From: UM-FILTER-39-64 sp964367055
GTDB taxonomy: Bacteria > Patescibacteriota > Minisyncoccia > UBA6257 > UBA9933
NCBI GenBank assembly: GCA_964367055.1
Contig: CAYIWD010000011.1
Location: 1 to 19,601, forward strand
Reading direction: 5' to 3'
DNA length: 19,601 nt
In this document: piece after piece, positions 6,027-12,986 of the stretch
Layout of the letters: each line of letters starts with the position of its first letter
How positions within the stretch are numbered: position 1 is the first letter of the stretch
The notes under the pieces: generated by a model
Database searches by the model: none
What the model saw: only the letters and a program-made list of their open reading frames with translations
What the model was told of the DNA's origin: nothing
Position numbers and translations under genes: made by a program

Positions 6027-7489
6027 AATTGTTCGTAATATTTTCCTATTCCTAAAATATCGGCTTCGCGAAATGGTTTGCCAATTAACTGAAAACCAAT
6101 TGGCAATTCTCCCCTATCTATTTTATATTTTTTAACCGGAATAGTTAAGCCGGGCAGTCCTGCCAAATTCACCGGAATAGTAAAAATATCCGATAAATAC
6201 ATCGCCAATGGGTCATCAACTTTTTCGCCTATTTTAAAAGGCAGGGTCGGCGAAACAGGCGTTAAAATAACATCCACTCCAGCAAATGCTTTATTAAAAT
6301 CAGTCTTAATTAATCGCCTGACCTTCTGCGCTTTGGAATAATAAGCGTCGTAATAGCCAGACGATAAAACAAAATTCCCTAAAATAATTCTTCGCTTAAC
6401 TTCTGCGCCAAATCCCCTGCCTCGCTGATTAAAATAAATATCTTTCAAATTGGAAATTAGAGAGTGGGGGTTAGAAATTCGTGAATATCTAATGCCGTCA
6501 AATCTCGCTAAATTTGCGCTAACTTCTGCTGGCATAATAATATAATAACAAGATAAAGCGTATTTAGTGTGCGCTAAGCTAATTTCTTTAAATTCTATTT
6601 TTAGAGATTTTAAAAGTTTAATCGCCTCATCAATGGCTGACGAAGTTTGTTTGTCCAATCCTTCGATGAAATATTCTTTCGGTAAGCCTATTTTCAATTT
6701 CCGAATATCCTCTAACCCATAATTTCTAATTCCTGATTCATAATTTACGCTTGTCGCGTCTTGCATGTCTTTTCCTCTTATTGCTTCAAAAAGAATTTCA
6801 GCGTCTTCCACAGTTTTTGTAATTGGCCCAATTTGGTCTAAACTGGAAGCCATAGCAATTAGCCCATAACGCGAAACCGCCCCATAAGTCGGTTTTAATC
6901 CCACTACGCCGCAAAAACCAGCTGGCTGGCGAATTGAGCCGCCGGTATCTGACCCCAAAGCCGCCACAGCCATATCAGACGAAACAGCCGCAGCTGAACC
7001 GCCTGATGAGCCACCGGGCACCCGCTCTAAGTCATAAGGATTATGCGTGATTTTAAAAGCGGAATTTTCAGTTGACGAGCCCATAGCAAATTCGTCTAAA
7101 TTAGTTTTGCCCAAAAAAACTGCGCCAGCTTGTTTTAATTTTTTAATAACCGTAGCGTCATAACTAGCGATATGATTTTCCAAAATTTTTGAACCAGCTG
7201 TTATTTGCTCGCCTTCAATTAAAATATTGTCCTTTATAGCTATTGGTAAACCAGCTAAAATGCCCAAATCTTTTCCCTGCCTACCGGCAGGCAGGCTTCT
7301 AGCTAAATCAACATCAATTTTGTTCGCTTGAGATAAAGCTAAATCTTTTGTTAAATGTAAATAAGCGCCGATTTCCTCGTCTTTTTTTTCTATATCGCTA
7401 AAAAAATTCTCTGCCGCCTCAAAAGCGGAAAATTCTTTATTCATCAAGCCATCGTGAAACTTTTTAATTGTTAATCCATTAATATCCAT
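6023..7489 (-). CDS. gatA: Asp/Glu-tRNA amidotransferase subunit A
   Basis: The glutaminase subunit of GatCAB, which releases ammonia from Gln to convert misacylated Glu-tRNA(Gln) and Asp-tRNA(Asn). The 488 aa contain the amidase signature with the Ser-cisSer-Lys triad: Lys86 in IAIKDN, Ser161 in PGGSSGGS and Ser185 in DTGGSIRQPAG; the spacing matches known GatA enzymes. The start is 3 bp after the gatC stop, indicating coupling. Three added elements are visible: a palindromic insert giving LPAGRQG (7276-7295), and two 7-bp-period arrays (6447-6481, 6715-6749). All leave the frame and catalytic residues intact. gatB is not in the window. Confidence 0.96.
   Translation of the reverse strand: MDINGLTIKKFHDGLMNKEFSAFEAAENFFSDIEKKDEEIGAYLHLTKDLALSQANKIDVDLARSLPAGRQGKDLGILAGLPIAIKDNILIEGEQITAGSKILENHIASYDATVIKKLKQAGAVFLGKTNLDEFAMGSSTENSAFKITHNPYDLERVPGGSSGGSAAAVSSDMAVAALGSDTGGSIRQPAGFCGVVGLKPTYGAVSRYGLIAMASSLDQIGPITKTVEDAEILFEAIRGKDMQDATSVNYESGIRNYGLEDIRKLKIGLPKEYFIEGLDKQTSSAIDEAIKLLKSLKIEFKEISLAHTKYALSCYYIIMPAEVSANLARFDGIRYSRISNPHSLISNLKDIYFNQRGRGFGAEVKRRIILGNFVLSSGYYDAYYSKAQKVRRLIKTDFNKAFAGVDVILTPVSPTLPFKIGEKVDDPLAMYLSDIFTIPVNLAGLPGLTIPVKKYKIDRGELPIGFQLIGKPFREADILGIGKYYEQL
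6447..6481 (-). repeat. Heptamer array, 5 units, inside gatA
   Basis: On the + strand units of exactly 7 bp start at 6447, 6454, 6461, 6468 and 6475 (AAATTGG, AAATTAG, then more divergent AGAGTGG, GGGTTAG, AAATTCG). They encode the RISNPHSLISNL stretch, a variable segment before the conserved GFGAEVKRR motif. Confidence 0.75.
6715..6749 (-). repeat. Heptamer array, 5 units, inside gatA
   Basis: Units starting at 6715, 6722, 6729, 6736 and 6743 on the + strand; the last four begin ATT (ATTTCTA, ATTCCTG, ATTCATA, ATTTACG). They encode NYESGIRNYGLE, the variable linker before KIGLPKEYF. Confidence 0.8.
7276..7295 (-). repeat. Coding palindromic insert (LPAGRQG) in gatA
   Basis: CCTGCC (7276-7281) pairs with GGCAGG (7286-7291) across a 4-nt loop, followed by CAGG; a shifted pairing is also possible. 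On the minus strand it is read as SLPAGRQG (residues 65-72), immediately before KDLGILAG, a place where GatA proteins usually have only a short spacer. GC-rich against an AT-rich gene. Confidence 0.88.
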
Positions 7490-7492
7490 AAA

Positions 7493-7786
7493 TTATTCGA
7501 AAACAGGCGGCACCTTCAAATAGCCGTTTTGTTTTTCGGGAAACTGTCTGACTAAATTTTCATTTTTTGTTTTTCCATTTTCGTCTTTCTCGTCGTCCCT
7601 AAAAACATTTTTTTGGGCAGTGCCGCCAGCCATTGGCTCAATATTTTCAGTATCAACGCTTTTCAACTCGTCAAAATACTCCAAAATTTTCTGGAGGTCA
7701 TTAAGTAATTTTTCTTCTTCTTTTTTTCCTATTTCAATTCTTCCCAATTCGGCCAAGTATTCTAATGTCTTCTTATCAATTTCCAT
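7493..7786 (-). CDS. gatC: Asp/Glu-tRNA amidotransferase subunit C
   Basis: A 97-aa GatC subunit, the small linker that wraps GatA and GatB in the amidotransferase. The family hallmarks are LEYLAELGRIEI, the LQKILEYFDELKSVDTENIEP helix-turn, NVFRDDE, and the C-terminal NGYLKVPPVFE. Length is normal. It starts 22 bp downstream of ligA with its own promoter (TTGACA, TATAAT) only 7 bp before ATG, and no Shine-Dalgarno, so its own transcript would be leaderless. It is followed by gatA after 3 bp. The linker between NVFRDDE and NGYLKVP is encoded by a heptamer array (7557-7591). Confidence 0.95.
   Translation of the reverse strand: MEIDKKTLEYLAELGRIEIGKKEEEKLLNDLQKILEYFDELKSVDTENIEPMAGGTAQKNVFRDDEKDENGKTKNENLVRQFPEKQNGYLKVPPVFE
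7557..7591 (-). repeat. Heptamer array, 5 units, inside gatC
   Basis: On the + strand units start at 7557, 7564, 7571, 7578 and 7585; the first four begin TTTT (TTTTCAT, TTTTTGT, TTTTCCA, TTTTCGT). They encode the charged linker EKDENGKTKNEN of GatC. T-rich composition makes chance more likely than at other loci. Confidence 0.65.
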
Positions 7787-7793
7787 ATAAGTA

Positions 7794-7824
7794 ATTATAT
7801 CCCAAATTTATTTAATAATGTCAA
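7794..7824 (-). promoter_or_regulatory. Consensus promoter for gatC, leaderless
   Basis: On the minus strand a perfect TTGACA (7824-7819) lies 19 bp before a perfect TATAAT (7799-7794), which ends 7 bp before the gatC ATG. Transcription would start at or one base before ATG. The -35 box lies in the last codons of ligA. Confidence 0.7.
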
Positions 7825-9823
7825 TAAATTCTTTTTCGTCAATTGTTTTAACGCCCAGCCGTTTTGCTTTTTCGTATTTTGAGCCGGGCACTAAACCGAC
7901 TACCACATAATCAGTTTTCTTGCTAACCGATTCAGAAACATCGCCGCCTAATTGCCTAACTTTTTCTTTAGCTGCTTCACGCGACATTATTTTAAGTTCG
8001 CCGGTAAAAACGAAAGTTCTTCCTTTTAGCTTAATACCCAATACTTGATACTTGATACTTTCTAATTTAATTCCCGCTTTTTCTAACTTTTCCAAAAACT
8101 TGATATTTCGTTCGCTACGAAACCAATCATAAATATTTTGCGCCACTTTTGGTCCAATATCAGAAACTTCCTGTAAATTCTCTAAAGATAAATTTTTATA
8201 TTTTTTAATTAATTCTTTAATATCAGAAACAGAGAAATTTTTCGCCAAAGCTACGGCTGTTTCTTCACCTACCTGCAAAATCCCCACAGCATAAATGAAA
8301 CGGTTTAAAGGAACTTCTTTATTTTGCTGGATTTCATTAACAATGTTTTCGGCTGATTTCTCGCCAAATCTTTCAAGCACTGCAATATCGCCACTTCTTA
8401 ATTCAAAAATATCAGCCGCATCGGAAATTAATCCTTCGTCCAAAAATCGGTCAATAATTTTCGGGCCTAAACCCTCAATATTAAAACCGGGTCTTGAAAC
8501 AAAGTGTCTAATAATTTCTCTATTGCGAGCGCCACATTTGGGGTTTGAGCAACGATAATATGCGCCTTCAGCAATAACTTTTGAACCATCAATCGGACAA
8601 ATTTTCGGGATTGCAATTCTTTTTTCTTTACCGCTGCGCAAATTTTTTAAAACATTAATAACCTGAGGAATTACGTCGCCGGCCCGAGAAATAACGACGG
8701 TATCGCCTATTTTTACGCCCAATTTTTCAATTTGGCCAAAATTATGTAAGGTGGCGTGAGTAATTGTTATTCCGCCAATTTCAACTGGTTTTAAAACCGC
8801 GACTGGCGTTAAAGTGCCAGTGCGGCCAACTTGAACTTTAATCTCTTCAATAATTGTAGCTGATTCTTTTGGGGAAAATTTATAAGCGATAGCTCCTCGC
8901 GGCGCTTTACCAATAACACCGGCACTTTCAAAAATCTTATTATTATTAATAATTATCACAATGCCATCAATTTCGTAGGGTAATTTTTCGCGGTGTTTTT
9001 CCCAATAATTTCTAAATTCAAAAATTTCTTCCAACGAATTTGCCGACTTATTATTGGGATTAATTTTAAAACCCAAATCTTTTAATATCTGGTGTTTCTC
9101 TTCGTGAGTCTTTTGCCCCAAATCTGTGACAACCTCATAAGTAAAAGAATCTAATTTACGACTAGCTGTGATTTTTGGGTCAAGCTGCCTAAGAGAGCCA
9201 GCTGCCATATTTCGCGGATTAGCAAAAACTTTCCCACCCCTTTTTTCTTGCTCGCGATTAATCCTTTCGAATTCATTTTTGGCGAGATATACCTCGCCCC
9301 TGACAATCAGTTTTTTAGTTCTTAAGTTTTTAGTTTCTAGTTTAAGTGGAATTGCTTCAACGGTTTTTAAATTCTGAGTGATATCTTCGCCAATAATTCC
9401 ATCACCCCGAGTTGAACCTTGTATAAAAATTCCATTCTCATAAACCAATTCAATTGCCAAACCGTCAATTTTCAGTTCACAATAGAATTCCCGCTTAATT
9501 TTGTGTCCCAAATAATTTTCTACCCGCGTCAACCAATCATTAATATCACTTTCGGAAAAAGCGTCGTTAAAAGAAAGCATCGCTGTTTCATGCCGCACTT
9601 TTTTAAATTCTTTAAGCGGCTTACCACCCACACGTTGCGTTGGCGAATCAGCCGTAATTAATTCTGGATATTGATTTTCCAGATCAAAAAGCTCTTTTTT
9701 TAAGGCGTCTTCTGCTTCTGGCGAAACTTCTTCTTTGTTTAAAACCAGCCGCCTATAGCGGTATTTATTAATGACTTTTTTCAGGTGTTCAACGCGCTCT
9801 TTTGCGGATTTTTTATCCATCAT
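7808..9823 (-). CDS. ligA: NAD-dependent DNA ligase
   Basis: Seals nicks using NAD+ during replication and repair. The 671 aa cover all LigA domains: Ia (1-65, ends SPTQRVGG), nucleotidyltransferase with the AMP-accepting Lys118 in LKIDG, the NPRNMAAGSLRQLD segment, the OB fold (VGRTGTLTPVAVL), a zinc finger, helix-hairpin-helix repeats (FNIEGLGPK, GILQVGEETA), and a C-terminal BRCT domain (about 595-671). Oddities: domain Ia lacks the usual His and Asp/Tyr of the NMN-contact motif (YRYRRLV ... SPEAEDAL), and the zinc finger has Cys409, Asp412, Cys425, Cys430, with Asp in place of the second Cys. Two short repeat arrays (8034-8061, 9309-9346) lie in linkers. The start ATG is directly followed by a second ATG; a -10 box ends 6 bp upstream. 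Confidence 0.97.
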   Translation of the reverse strand: MMDKKSAKERVEHLKKVINKYRYRRLVLNKEEVSPEAEDALKKELFDLENQYPELITADSPTQRVGGKPLKEFKKVRHETAMLSFNDAFSESDINDWLTRVENYLGHKIKREFYCELKIDGLAIELVYENGIFIQGSTRGDGIIGEDITQNLKTVEAIPLKLETKNLRTKKLIVRGEVYLAKNEFERINREQEKRGGKVFANPRNMAAGSLRQLDPKITASRKLDSFTYEVVTDLGQKTHEEKHQILKDLGFKINPNNKSANSLEEIFEFRNYWEKHREKLPYEIDGIVIIINNNKIFESAGVIGKAPRGAIAYKFSPKESATIIEEIKVQVGRTGTLTPVAVLKPVEIGGITITHATLHNFGQIEKLGVKIGDTVVISRAGDVIPQVINVLKNLRSGKEKRIAIPKICPIDGSKVIAEGAYYRCSNPKCGARNREIIRHFVSRPGFNIEGLGPKIIDRFLDEGLISDAADIFELRSGDIAVLERFGEKSAENIVNEIQQNKEVPLNRFIYAVGILQVGEETAVALAKNFSVSDIKELIKKYKNLSLENLQEVSDIGPKVAQNIYDWFRSERNIKFLEKLEKAGIKLESIKYQVLGIKLKGRTFVFTGELKIMSREAAKEKVRQLGGDVSESVSKKTDYVVVGLVPGSKYEKAKRLGVKTIDEKEFIDIIK
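8034..8061 (-). repeat. Heptamer array, 4 units, inside ligA
   Basis: On the + strand units start at 8034, 8041, 8048 and 8055, all beginning ATAC: ATACCCA, ATACTTG, ATACTTG, ATACTTT. They encode the linker SIKYQVLGI just before the BRCT domain. Confidence 0.88.
9309..9346 (-). repeat. AGTT-word array inside ligA (period 6-8)
   Basis: AGT recurs at 9309, 9317, 9325, 9332, 9339 and 9345 on the + strand, mostly as AGTTTxx. It encodes LETKNLRTKKLI, a variable segment before RGEVYL. Same style as the heptamer arrays but with a less strict period. Confidence 0.65.
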
Positions 9824-9829
9824 TATTAA

Positions 9830-9835
9830 ATTATA
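9830..9835 (-). promoter_or_regulatory. -10 box of ligA, leaderless
   Basis: TATAAT on the minus strand ends 6 bp before the ligA ATG at 9823, so the expected start is at the ATG. No good -35 box is seen at the usual distance, where the terminator of the upstream operon lies. Confidence 0.6.
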
Positions 9836-9837
9836 TC

Positions 9838-9872
9838 AAAAAAAGCCGATTAGTAATACACTAACCGGCTTT
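9838..9872 (-). terminator. Rho-independent terminator of the pilus operon
   Basis: On the minus strand AAAGCCGGTTAG (9872-9861) pairs with CTAATCGGCTTT (9853-9842) as a 12-bp stem with one G-U pair and a 7-nt loop, followed by four more T. It comes 12 bp after the stop of the last pilin-like gene and directly before the ligA -10 box. Confidence 0.88.
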
Positions 9873-9884
9873 ACTATATTATGA

Positions 9885-10250
9885 CTAAGGAGTGGGCGGT
9901 CCTGAAAAATCTACCTCAAAAGCCCTAAAAATATTACTTGATTGACCACGAGATTTGATAATACCGCTTTCATTAAAACTATCAAAACTAGCGCCATTAG
10001 AAAATGTTGGCTTAGGATAGTCGGGCTGGTTTTTAATATATTTATATAATTCCCACTCAATTCCAGTATCAGCGGCAAAAACAGCTTTGGTGGAATTAGT
10101 GGTATCAGAAGAAGCTCTGATTTTTAGAACCGTTAAATAACCGGCGATTGTTGAAGCGGCCAAAATAGTGCTGCCCAAAATTAAAACCGTGAGTAGCATT
10201 GCCTGCCCATGATTAGTTTTCAGTTTTGAGTTATGAGTTATGAGTTTCAT
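9885..10250 (-). CDS. PilX-like minor pilin
   Basis: 121 aa with a prepilin-like N terminus: leader ending NHG, then QAMLLTVLILGSTILAA as membrane helix, and a small domain starting STKAVFAADTGIEWELY. The form fits the PilX_N type of minor pilin: it has no Glu at position 5 after the predicted G/Q cleavage site. It is the last gene of the pilus operon, followed by a terminator. Its 15-residue leader is encoded by a five-unit heptamer array, which is unusual and means the true start could be elsewhere; the only ATG before the cleavage site is at 10250. Probable role: initiation or tip component of the pilus. Confidence 0.72.
   Translation of the reverse strand: MKLITHNSKLKTNHGQAMLLTVLILGSTILAASTIAGYLTVLKIRASSDTTNSTKAVFAADTGIEWELYKYIKNQPDYPKPTFSNGASFDSFNESGIIKSRGQSSNIFRAFEVDFSGPPTP
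10215..10249 (-). repeat. Heptamer array, 5 units, coding the PilX-like leader
   Basis: On the + strand units start at 10215, 10222, 10229, 10236 and 10243, each AGTTxxx (AGTTTTC, AGTTTTG, AGTTATG twice, AGTTTCA). They include the ATG of the pilin-like gene. Confidence 0.9.
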
Positions 10251-10265
10251 TATAGTATAGTTTTG

Positions 10266-10317
10266 AATTTCAAGTTACGAGTAATAAGTCTTCTTAACTC
10301 ATTACTTTTTACTCATT
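10266..10317. repeat. Two opposed heptamer arrays in a pilus operon spacer
   Basis: The spacer between two minor pilin genes has 7-bp units AGTTACG, AGTAATA, AGTCTTC from 10273 (perhaps one more from 10266), then units in the reverse sense, ACTCATT, ACTTTTT, ACTCATT, at 10297-10317. The two halves are partly complementary and could fold back in the transcript. Confidence 0.75.
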
Positions 10318-10322
10318 ACTAA

Positions 10323-10850
10323 TCAGCTGTCTAATATTCTTGCGCTGATTGTTGTTTGAATATTAGTGGAAACGCCCTCGAGAAATGAATTTATGCCGGT
10401 AGCTGAAATAGAAATAGTAATTCTTGGCGGATAGCCATCACCAGGGTTTTGCCCAAAAAGTTTAATCACAAAATTATTGACTTTTACATTATCAGCGGTA
10501 ATTTTTTTATAAGTAGTTATAAAGTTAATGTCAGTAGTACCTCGTTCAACAGCTCCACCTTCAAGTCTATAAACAACCGGAACAGTATAAGCATTATCAA
10601 ATCGTAATTCAGTCTCAGAAAGCTTAATAAAATTAGAACCCGTCCTTATTTCTCTGGCCATCTGTTCTAAGGTTAAACTCGCGTTATCATTAGCCGCCAT
10701 TAACGCCACAATGGCACGTTGTGTTCTCATTGCCCTAATAAAACTGCCAGCTGCAATGCCCATTAAAATAATAAATAACCCCATTGCCACTAAGAGCTCA
10801 ATTACGGTAAAAGCCCTAAAAGTTTTTAGTTTCATTTTATTTGTTATCAT
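10323..10850 (-). CDS. PilW/GspJ-like minor pseudopilin
   Basis: A type III-signal pilin: RAFTVIELLVAMGLFIILMG gives Glu at position 5 after cleavage, and the residue before the cut is Ala rather than the usual Gly. The long, beta-rich C-terminal part and the order after the PilV-like gene fit a PilW/GspJ role in the minor pilin tip complex. I start at ATG10850, whose ATGA overlaps the stop of the preceding gene; a TTG two codons earlier and ATG10835 (leader MKLKTFRA) are alternatives, the latter giving a more typical short leader. It ends 72 bp before the PilX-like start. Confidence 0.82.
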   Translation of the reverse strand: MITNKMKLKTFRAFTVIELLVAMGLFIILMGIAAGSFIRAMRTQRAIVALMAANDNASLTLEQMAREIRTGSNFIKLSETELRFDNAYTVPVVYRLEGGAVERGTTDINFITTYKKITADNVKVNNFVIKLFGQNPGDGYPPRITISISATGINSFLEGVSTNIQTTISARILDS

Positions 10851-11329
10851 CTCCAATTAAAAAAGTGGTCTTCTAAATTAACCGAAAAATTTGCGCCACC
10901 GCGCGTATTCCAAGTGACAATTGAATTAATTTTAACCTCATCTGAACCAATAAATTGAATATTAATAGTCCGAGTAAAAGGGGTAGAACTACCACCACTT
11001 TGATACGAATAAAGATTAGTTGTTGGGTTAAAATTAAGTTGGCGACTTTCATTTGATAATAAACTTGGACTTGTATAATCTACCTCAAAACTGCCGGAAG
11101 TTATAAAAGTATCATTCCAAACTCCATCCTGCATCCAATCAGCATCGAGAAGATTTTTTACTATTTCAATGCCTTCAGAAGCCAAATAATTACCAATCAA
11201 TTGCTGGCTGACCATCCGATTTAGGCTGGCCGAATTAGAAATAAGACCTAAGATTCCAAGAAGTCCAACCAAGGCGATTCCTATGCCAATCATTGACTCA
11301 ACTAAAAGCTGACCTTTTTCATGTTTCAT
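10847..11329 (-). CDS. PilV/GspI-like minor pseudopilin
   Basis: 160 aa with leader MKHEKG and mature start QLLVESMIGIGIALVGLLGI: Gly at -1, Glu at +5 and one membrane helix. The segment SQQLIGNYLASEGIEIVKNLLD is the recurring PilV-type motif after the helix, and the rest is a beta-rich domain. It follows the truncated GspH-like gene by 6 bp and overlaps the PilW-like gene by 4 bp, forming the usual H-V-W-X minor pilin set. Acts with the other minor pilins at the inner membrane and the pilus tip. Confidence 0.85.
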   Translation of the reverse strand: MKHEKGQLLVESMIGIGIALVGLLGILGLISNSASLNRMVSQQLIGNYLASEGIEIVKNLLDADWMQDGVWNDTFITSGSFEVDYTSPSLLSNESRQLNFNPTTNLYSYQSGGSSTPFTRTINIQFIGSDEVKINSIVTWNTRGGANFSVNLEDHFFNWR

Positions 11330-11335
11330 AATTAC

Positions 11336-11740
11336 TTATGTACTTATTTGCCCGGCACTGTTAATTTTTATAGTCTTTGAATCGCTTCCGATAACAGTTT
11401 TTATGGTGATTGTGGCTTGGTCTTGTTCAGGAGTAATTATAACAATGGGGTCAGGAGGAATAAAGACAATATCAGACAAAGTTAATGTGTCAAATACCAC
11501 TCTTGAATCTAACACAAAAGATTCGTATATTTCTGAGGGTCCAGAATATTTTTTATCCGCGTTTAAACAATCGCTCTCTAAATCCTTAAATATTAAAAAA
11601 CTTGACATTTCAAAATGTACGCCAAAACCGCAAGGCACATTAGCGCTCTGGCCAAAAGTAGCAATCGCTAAAGATTTAGCGCGAGAAAGCACATTAATAA
11701 CTTTTGCCTGCTCTTTAAAAAGCGCTATCTGGCGCTCGCC
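11336..11740 (-). CDS. GspH/FimT-like pseudopilin, 5' end lost in gap
   Basis: Only the C-terminal 134 residues remain. VLSRAKSLAIATFGQSANVPCGFGVHF is the helix end and first beta part of GspH/FimT-like pseudopilins, and IVFIPPDPIVIITP with TIKINSAGQIS is their typical close. The hydrophobic N-terminal helix and the cleavage site lie in the scaffold gap. The reading frame appears to continue into the prepilin peptidase only because the gap is filled with 100 N; the two are separate genes. Expected role: minor pilin of the tip complex. Confidence 0.78.
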   Translation of the reverse strand, partial: GERQIALFKEQAKVINVLSRAKSLAIATFGQSANVPCGFGVHFEMSSFLIFKDLESDCLNADKKYSGPSEIYESFVLDSRVVFDTLTLSDIVFIPPDPIVIITPEQDQATITIKTVIGSDSKTIKINSAGQIST

Positions 11741-11840
11741 NNNNNNNNNNNNNNNNNNNNNNNNNNNNNNNNNNNNNNNNNNNNNNNNNNNNNNNNNNNN
11801 NNNNNNNNNNNNNNNNNNNNNNNNNNNNNNNNNNNNNNNN
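11741..11840. other. Scaffold gap (100 N)
   Basis: Exactly 100 undetermined bases. It removes the end of the prepilin peptidase and the beginning of the GspH-like pilin; any further gene between them would be invisible. Confidence 0.98.
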
Positions 11841-12526
11841 GGCCAGCCGAAAATTAAACCCAAAGAAGCCACAAGCTTTAAATCGCCTAAACCCATTGCT
11901 CTGCCTCGGCTGATAAGTATTATTAAGCCGAAAATAGCTACTGCGAAAAAGCTAGCCAATAAATAATTAAACCAGATATTTTCTCTTAAGCCGAAAATTG
12001 GCGCATACACCCCTAAAAAAGAACCATTTAAAAAATTAAATCTTTGATAATAATTATTAATAAATATATTTATTACCCCTAAAATCGCCAAACTTAAATT
12101 CAATGAATTGGGAATAATCATATGGCGCAAATCAATAATTGATAAAAGAAGAAACAGGGTAAAAATGATGAGCCAAATAAAAGTAATTGAATAATTGAAA
12201 ATTGAAGATTGAAGATTGGTGATATGCCAAGGAACAAAAACAAAAATTAAACCGCTTAAAATTTCAACTATTGGATATTGAAACGATAATTTATGGTCAC
12301 AACTCCGGCACCTGCCGAGTTGGATTAAAAAACTAAAAATTGGTATTAATTCATACCAATTTAATATCTTGCCGCAATAGGGGCAATGAGAACGATTATT
12401 CCAATCAGTCGGACCGCCGATTATTTTTGCGTCAAAAACACGGCGGCCCGGCTGATAGCGCAGACTAACAACATTTATAAAGCTTCCAACTGTTAAGCCA
12501 AAAATAAATAAAACAAGGTTAAACAA
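11841..12526 (-). CDS. pilD: Prepilin peptidase (type IV leader peptidase), 3' end lost in gap
   Basis: Membrane aspartic protease that cuts the leader from prepilins. Visible are the N-terminal GLTVGSFINVV segment, the cytoplasmic loop with two CxxC pairs (CPYC and CRSC, probable zinc site), several hydrophobic segments, the first catalytic Asp in LLSIIDLRHMIIPN, and the second in GLGDLKLV just before the gap. I favour the TTG at 12526, two bases after the pilin stop, because family members begin right at this first helix; an ATG at 12592 would overlap the pilin gene by 65 bp. A 7-bp-period array (12187-12222) codes an extramembrane loop. It sits directly after its substrate, the major pilin. 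Confidence 0.9.
12187..12222 (-). repeat. Heptamer array inside the prepilin peptidase gene
   Basis: ATTG starts at 12187, 12195, 12202, 12209 and 12216 on the + strand, so spacing is 8, 7, 7, 7; units ATTGAAA, ATTGAAG, ATTGAAG are near identical. They encode the loop ITNLQSSIFNYS between two membrane helices. Confidence 0.85.
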
Positions 12527-12527
12527 A

Positions 12528-12953
12528 TTAAAATTGAACGCAGTAAACCGGATCACCACAACCAACGCCGTTAACAGTGCTATCGACATCATTAGTGAGC
12601 GCAGGATTATTGACGTCTTCTAAAGTAGCAGCCAAAACGTATCCTCCTGAAGCAGCGGCGTAGATATAATTCGATCCTATTGTCGGATCGTTTGGAACTG
12701 CGTTCACGCCAATTCCCGCACCCTTAAGAGTAGTGGTTAGATTTGCCCAAGCAGCGTCACTGGGATAGCTACCATTTTTTGTGAAATAAAGTTCTAAACC
12801 GTTTTGAACTTGGTGTAAATCAGCAATTCTGCGAGCGTCCCGACCACGAGACCTAAACGAACCCAAACCAACCAAAATTATTGAAGCCAAAATACCGATA
12901 ATAGCAACCACGATAAGAATTTCAATTAAAGTAAATCCTTTATTTTTTCCCAT
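12528..12953 (-). CDS. pilA: Major type IV pilin (PilA/PulG-like)
   Basis: 141 aa with leader MGKNKG, then FTLIEILIVVAIIGILASII: classic class III prepilin signal with Gly at -1, Phe at +1 and Glu at +5. After the helix come SRGRDARRIADLHQVQNGLELYF and NGSYPS, typical of major pilins and pseudopilins of this group. Two Cys near the C terminus (GCGDPVYC) may form the D-region disulfide. A GATAAT box ends 6 bp before ATG, suggesting a separate leaderless transcript, which would help a structural protein be made in excess of the operon genes. The prepilin peptidase follows immediately. Confidence 0.92.
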   Translation of the reverse strand: MGKNKGFTLIEILIVVAIIGILASIILVGLGSFRSRGRDARRIADLHQVQNGLELYFTKNGSYPSDAAWANLTTTLKGAGIGVNAVPNDPTIGSNYIYAAASGGYVLAATLEDVNNPALTNDVDSTVNGVGCGDPVYCVQF

Positions 12954-12959
12954 AGGAAA

Positions 12960-12965
12960 ATTATC
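12960..12965 (-). promoter_or_regulatory. Possible -10 box of the major pilin
   Basis: GATAAT on the minus strand ends 6 bp before the pilin ATG, the same geometry as at ligA. No -35 box is evident, and the region is AT-rich, so this is weaker than the gatC promoter. Confidence 0.4.
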
Positions 12966-12986
12966 AAATTATTTTTTCGACCTTTT

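Noticed and set aside
8985..9035. Possible further 7-bp pattern in ligA around AATTTCT/AAATTCA
   Set aside because: The encoded EIFEFRNYWEKHR is a normal conserved LigA segment, so the pattern is probably chance.
11403..11966. Plus-strand open frame of 187 codons across the gap
   Set aside because: It is the antisense shadow of the pseudopilin and prepilin peptidase genes, kept open by the N run.
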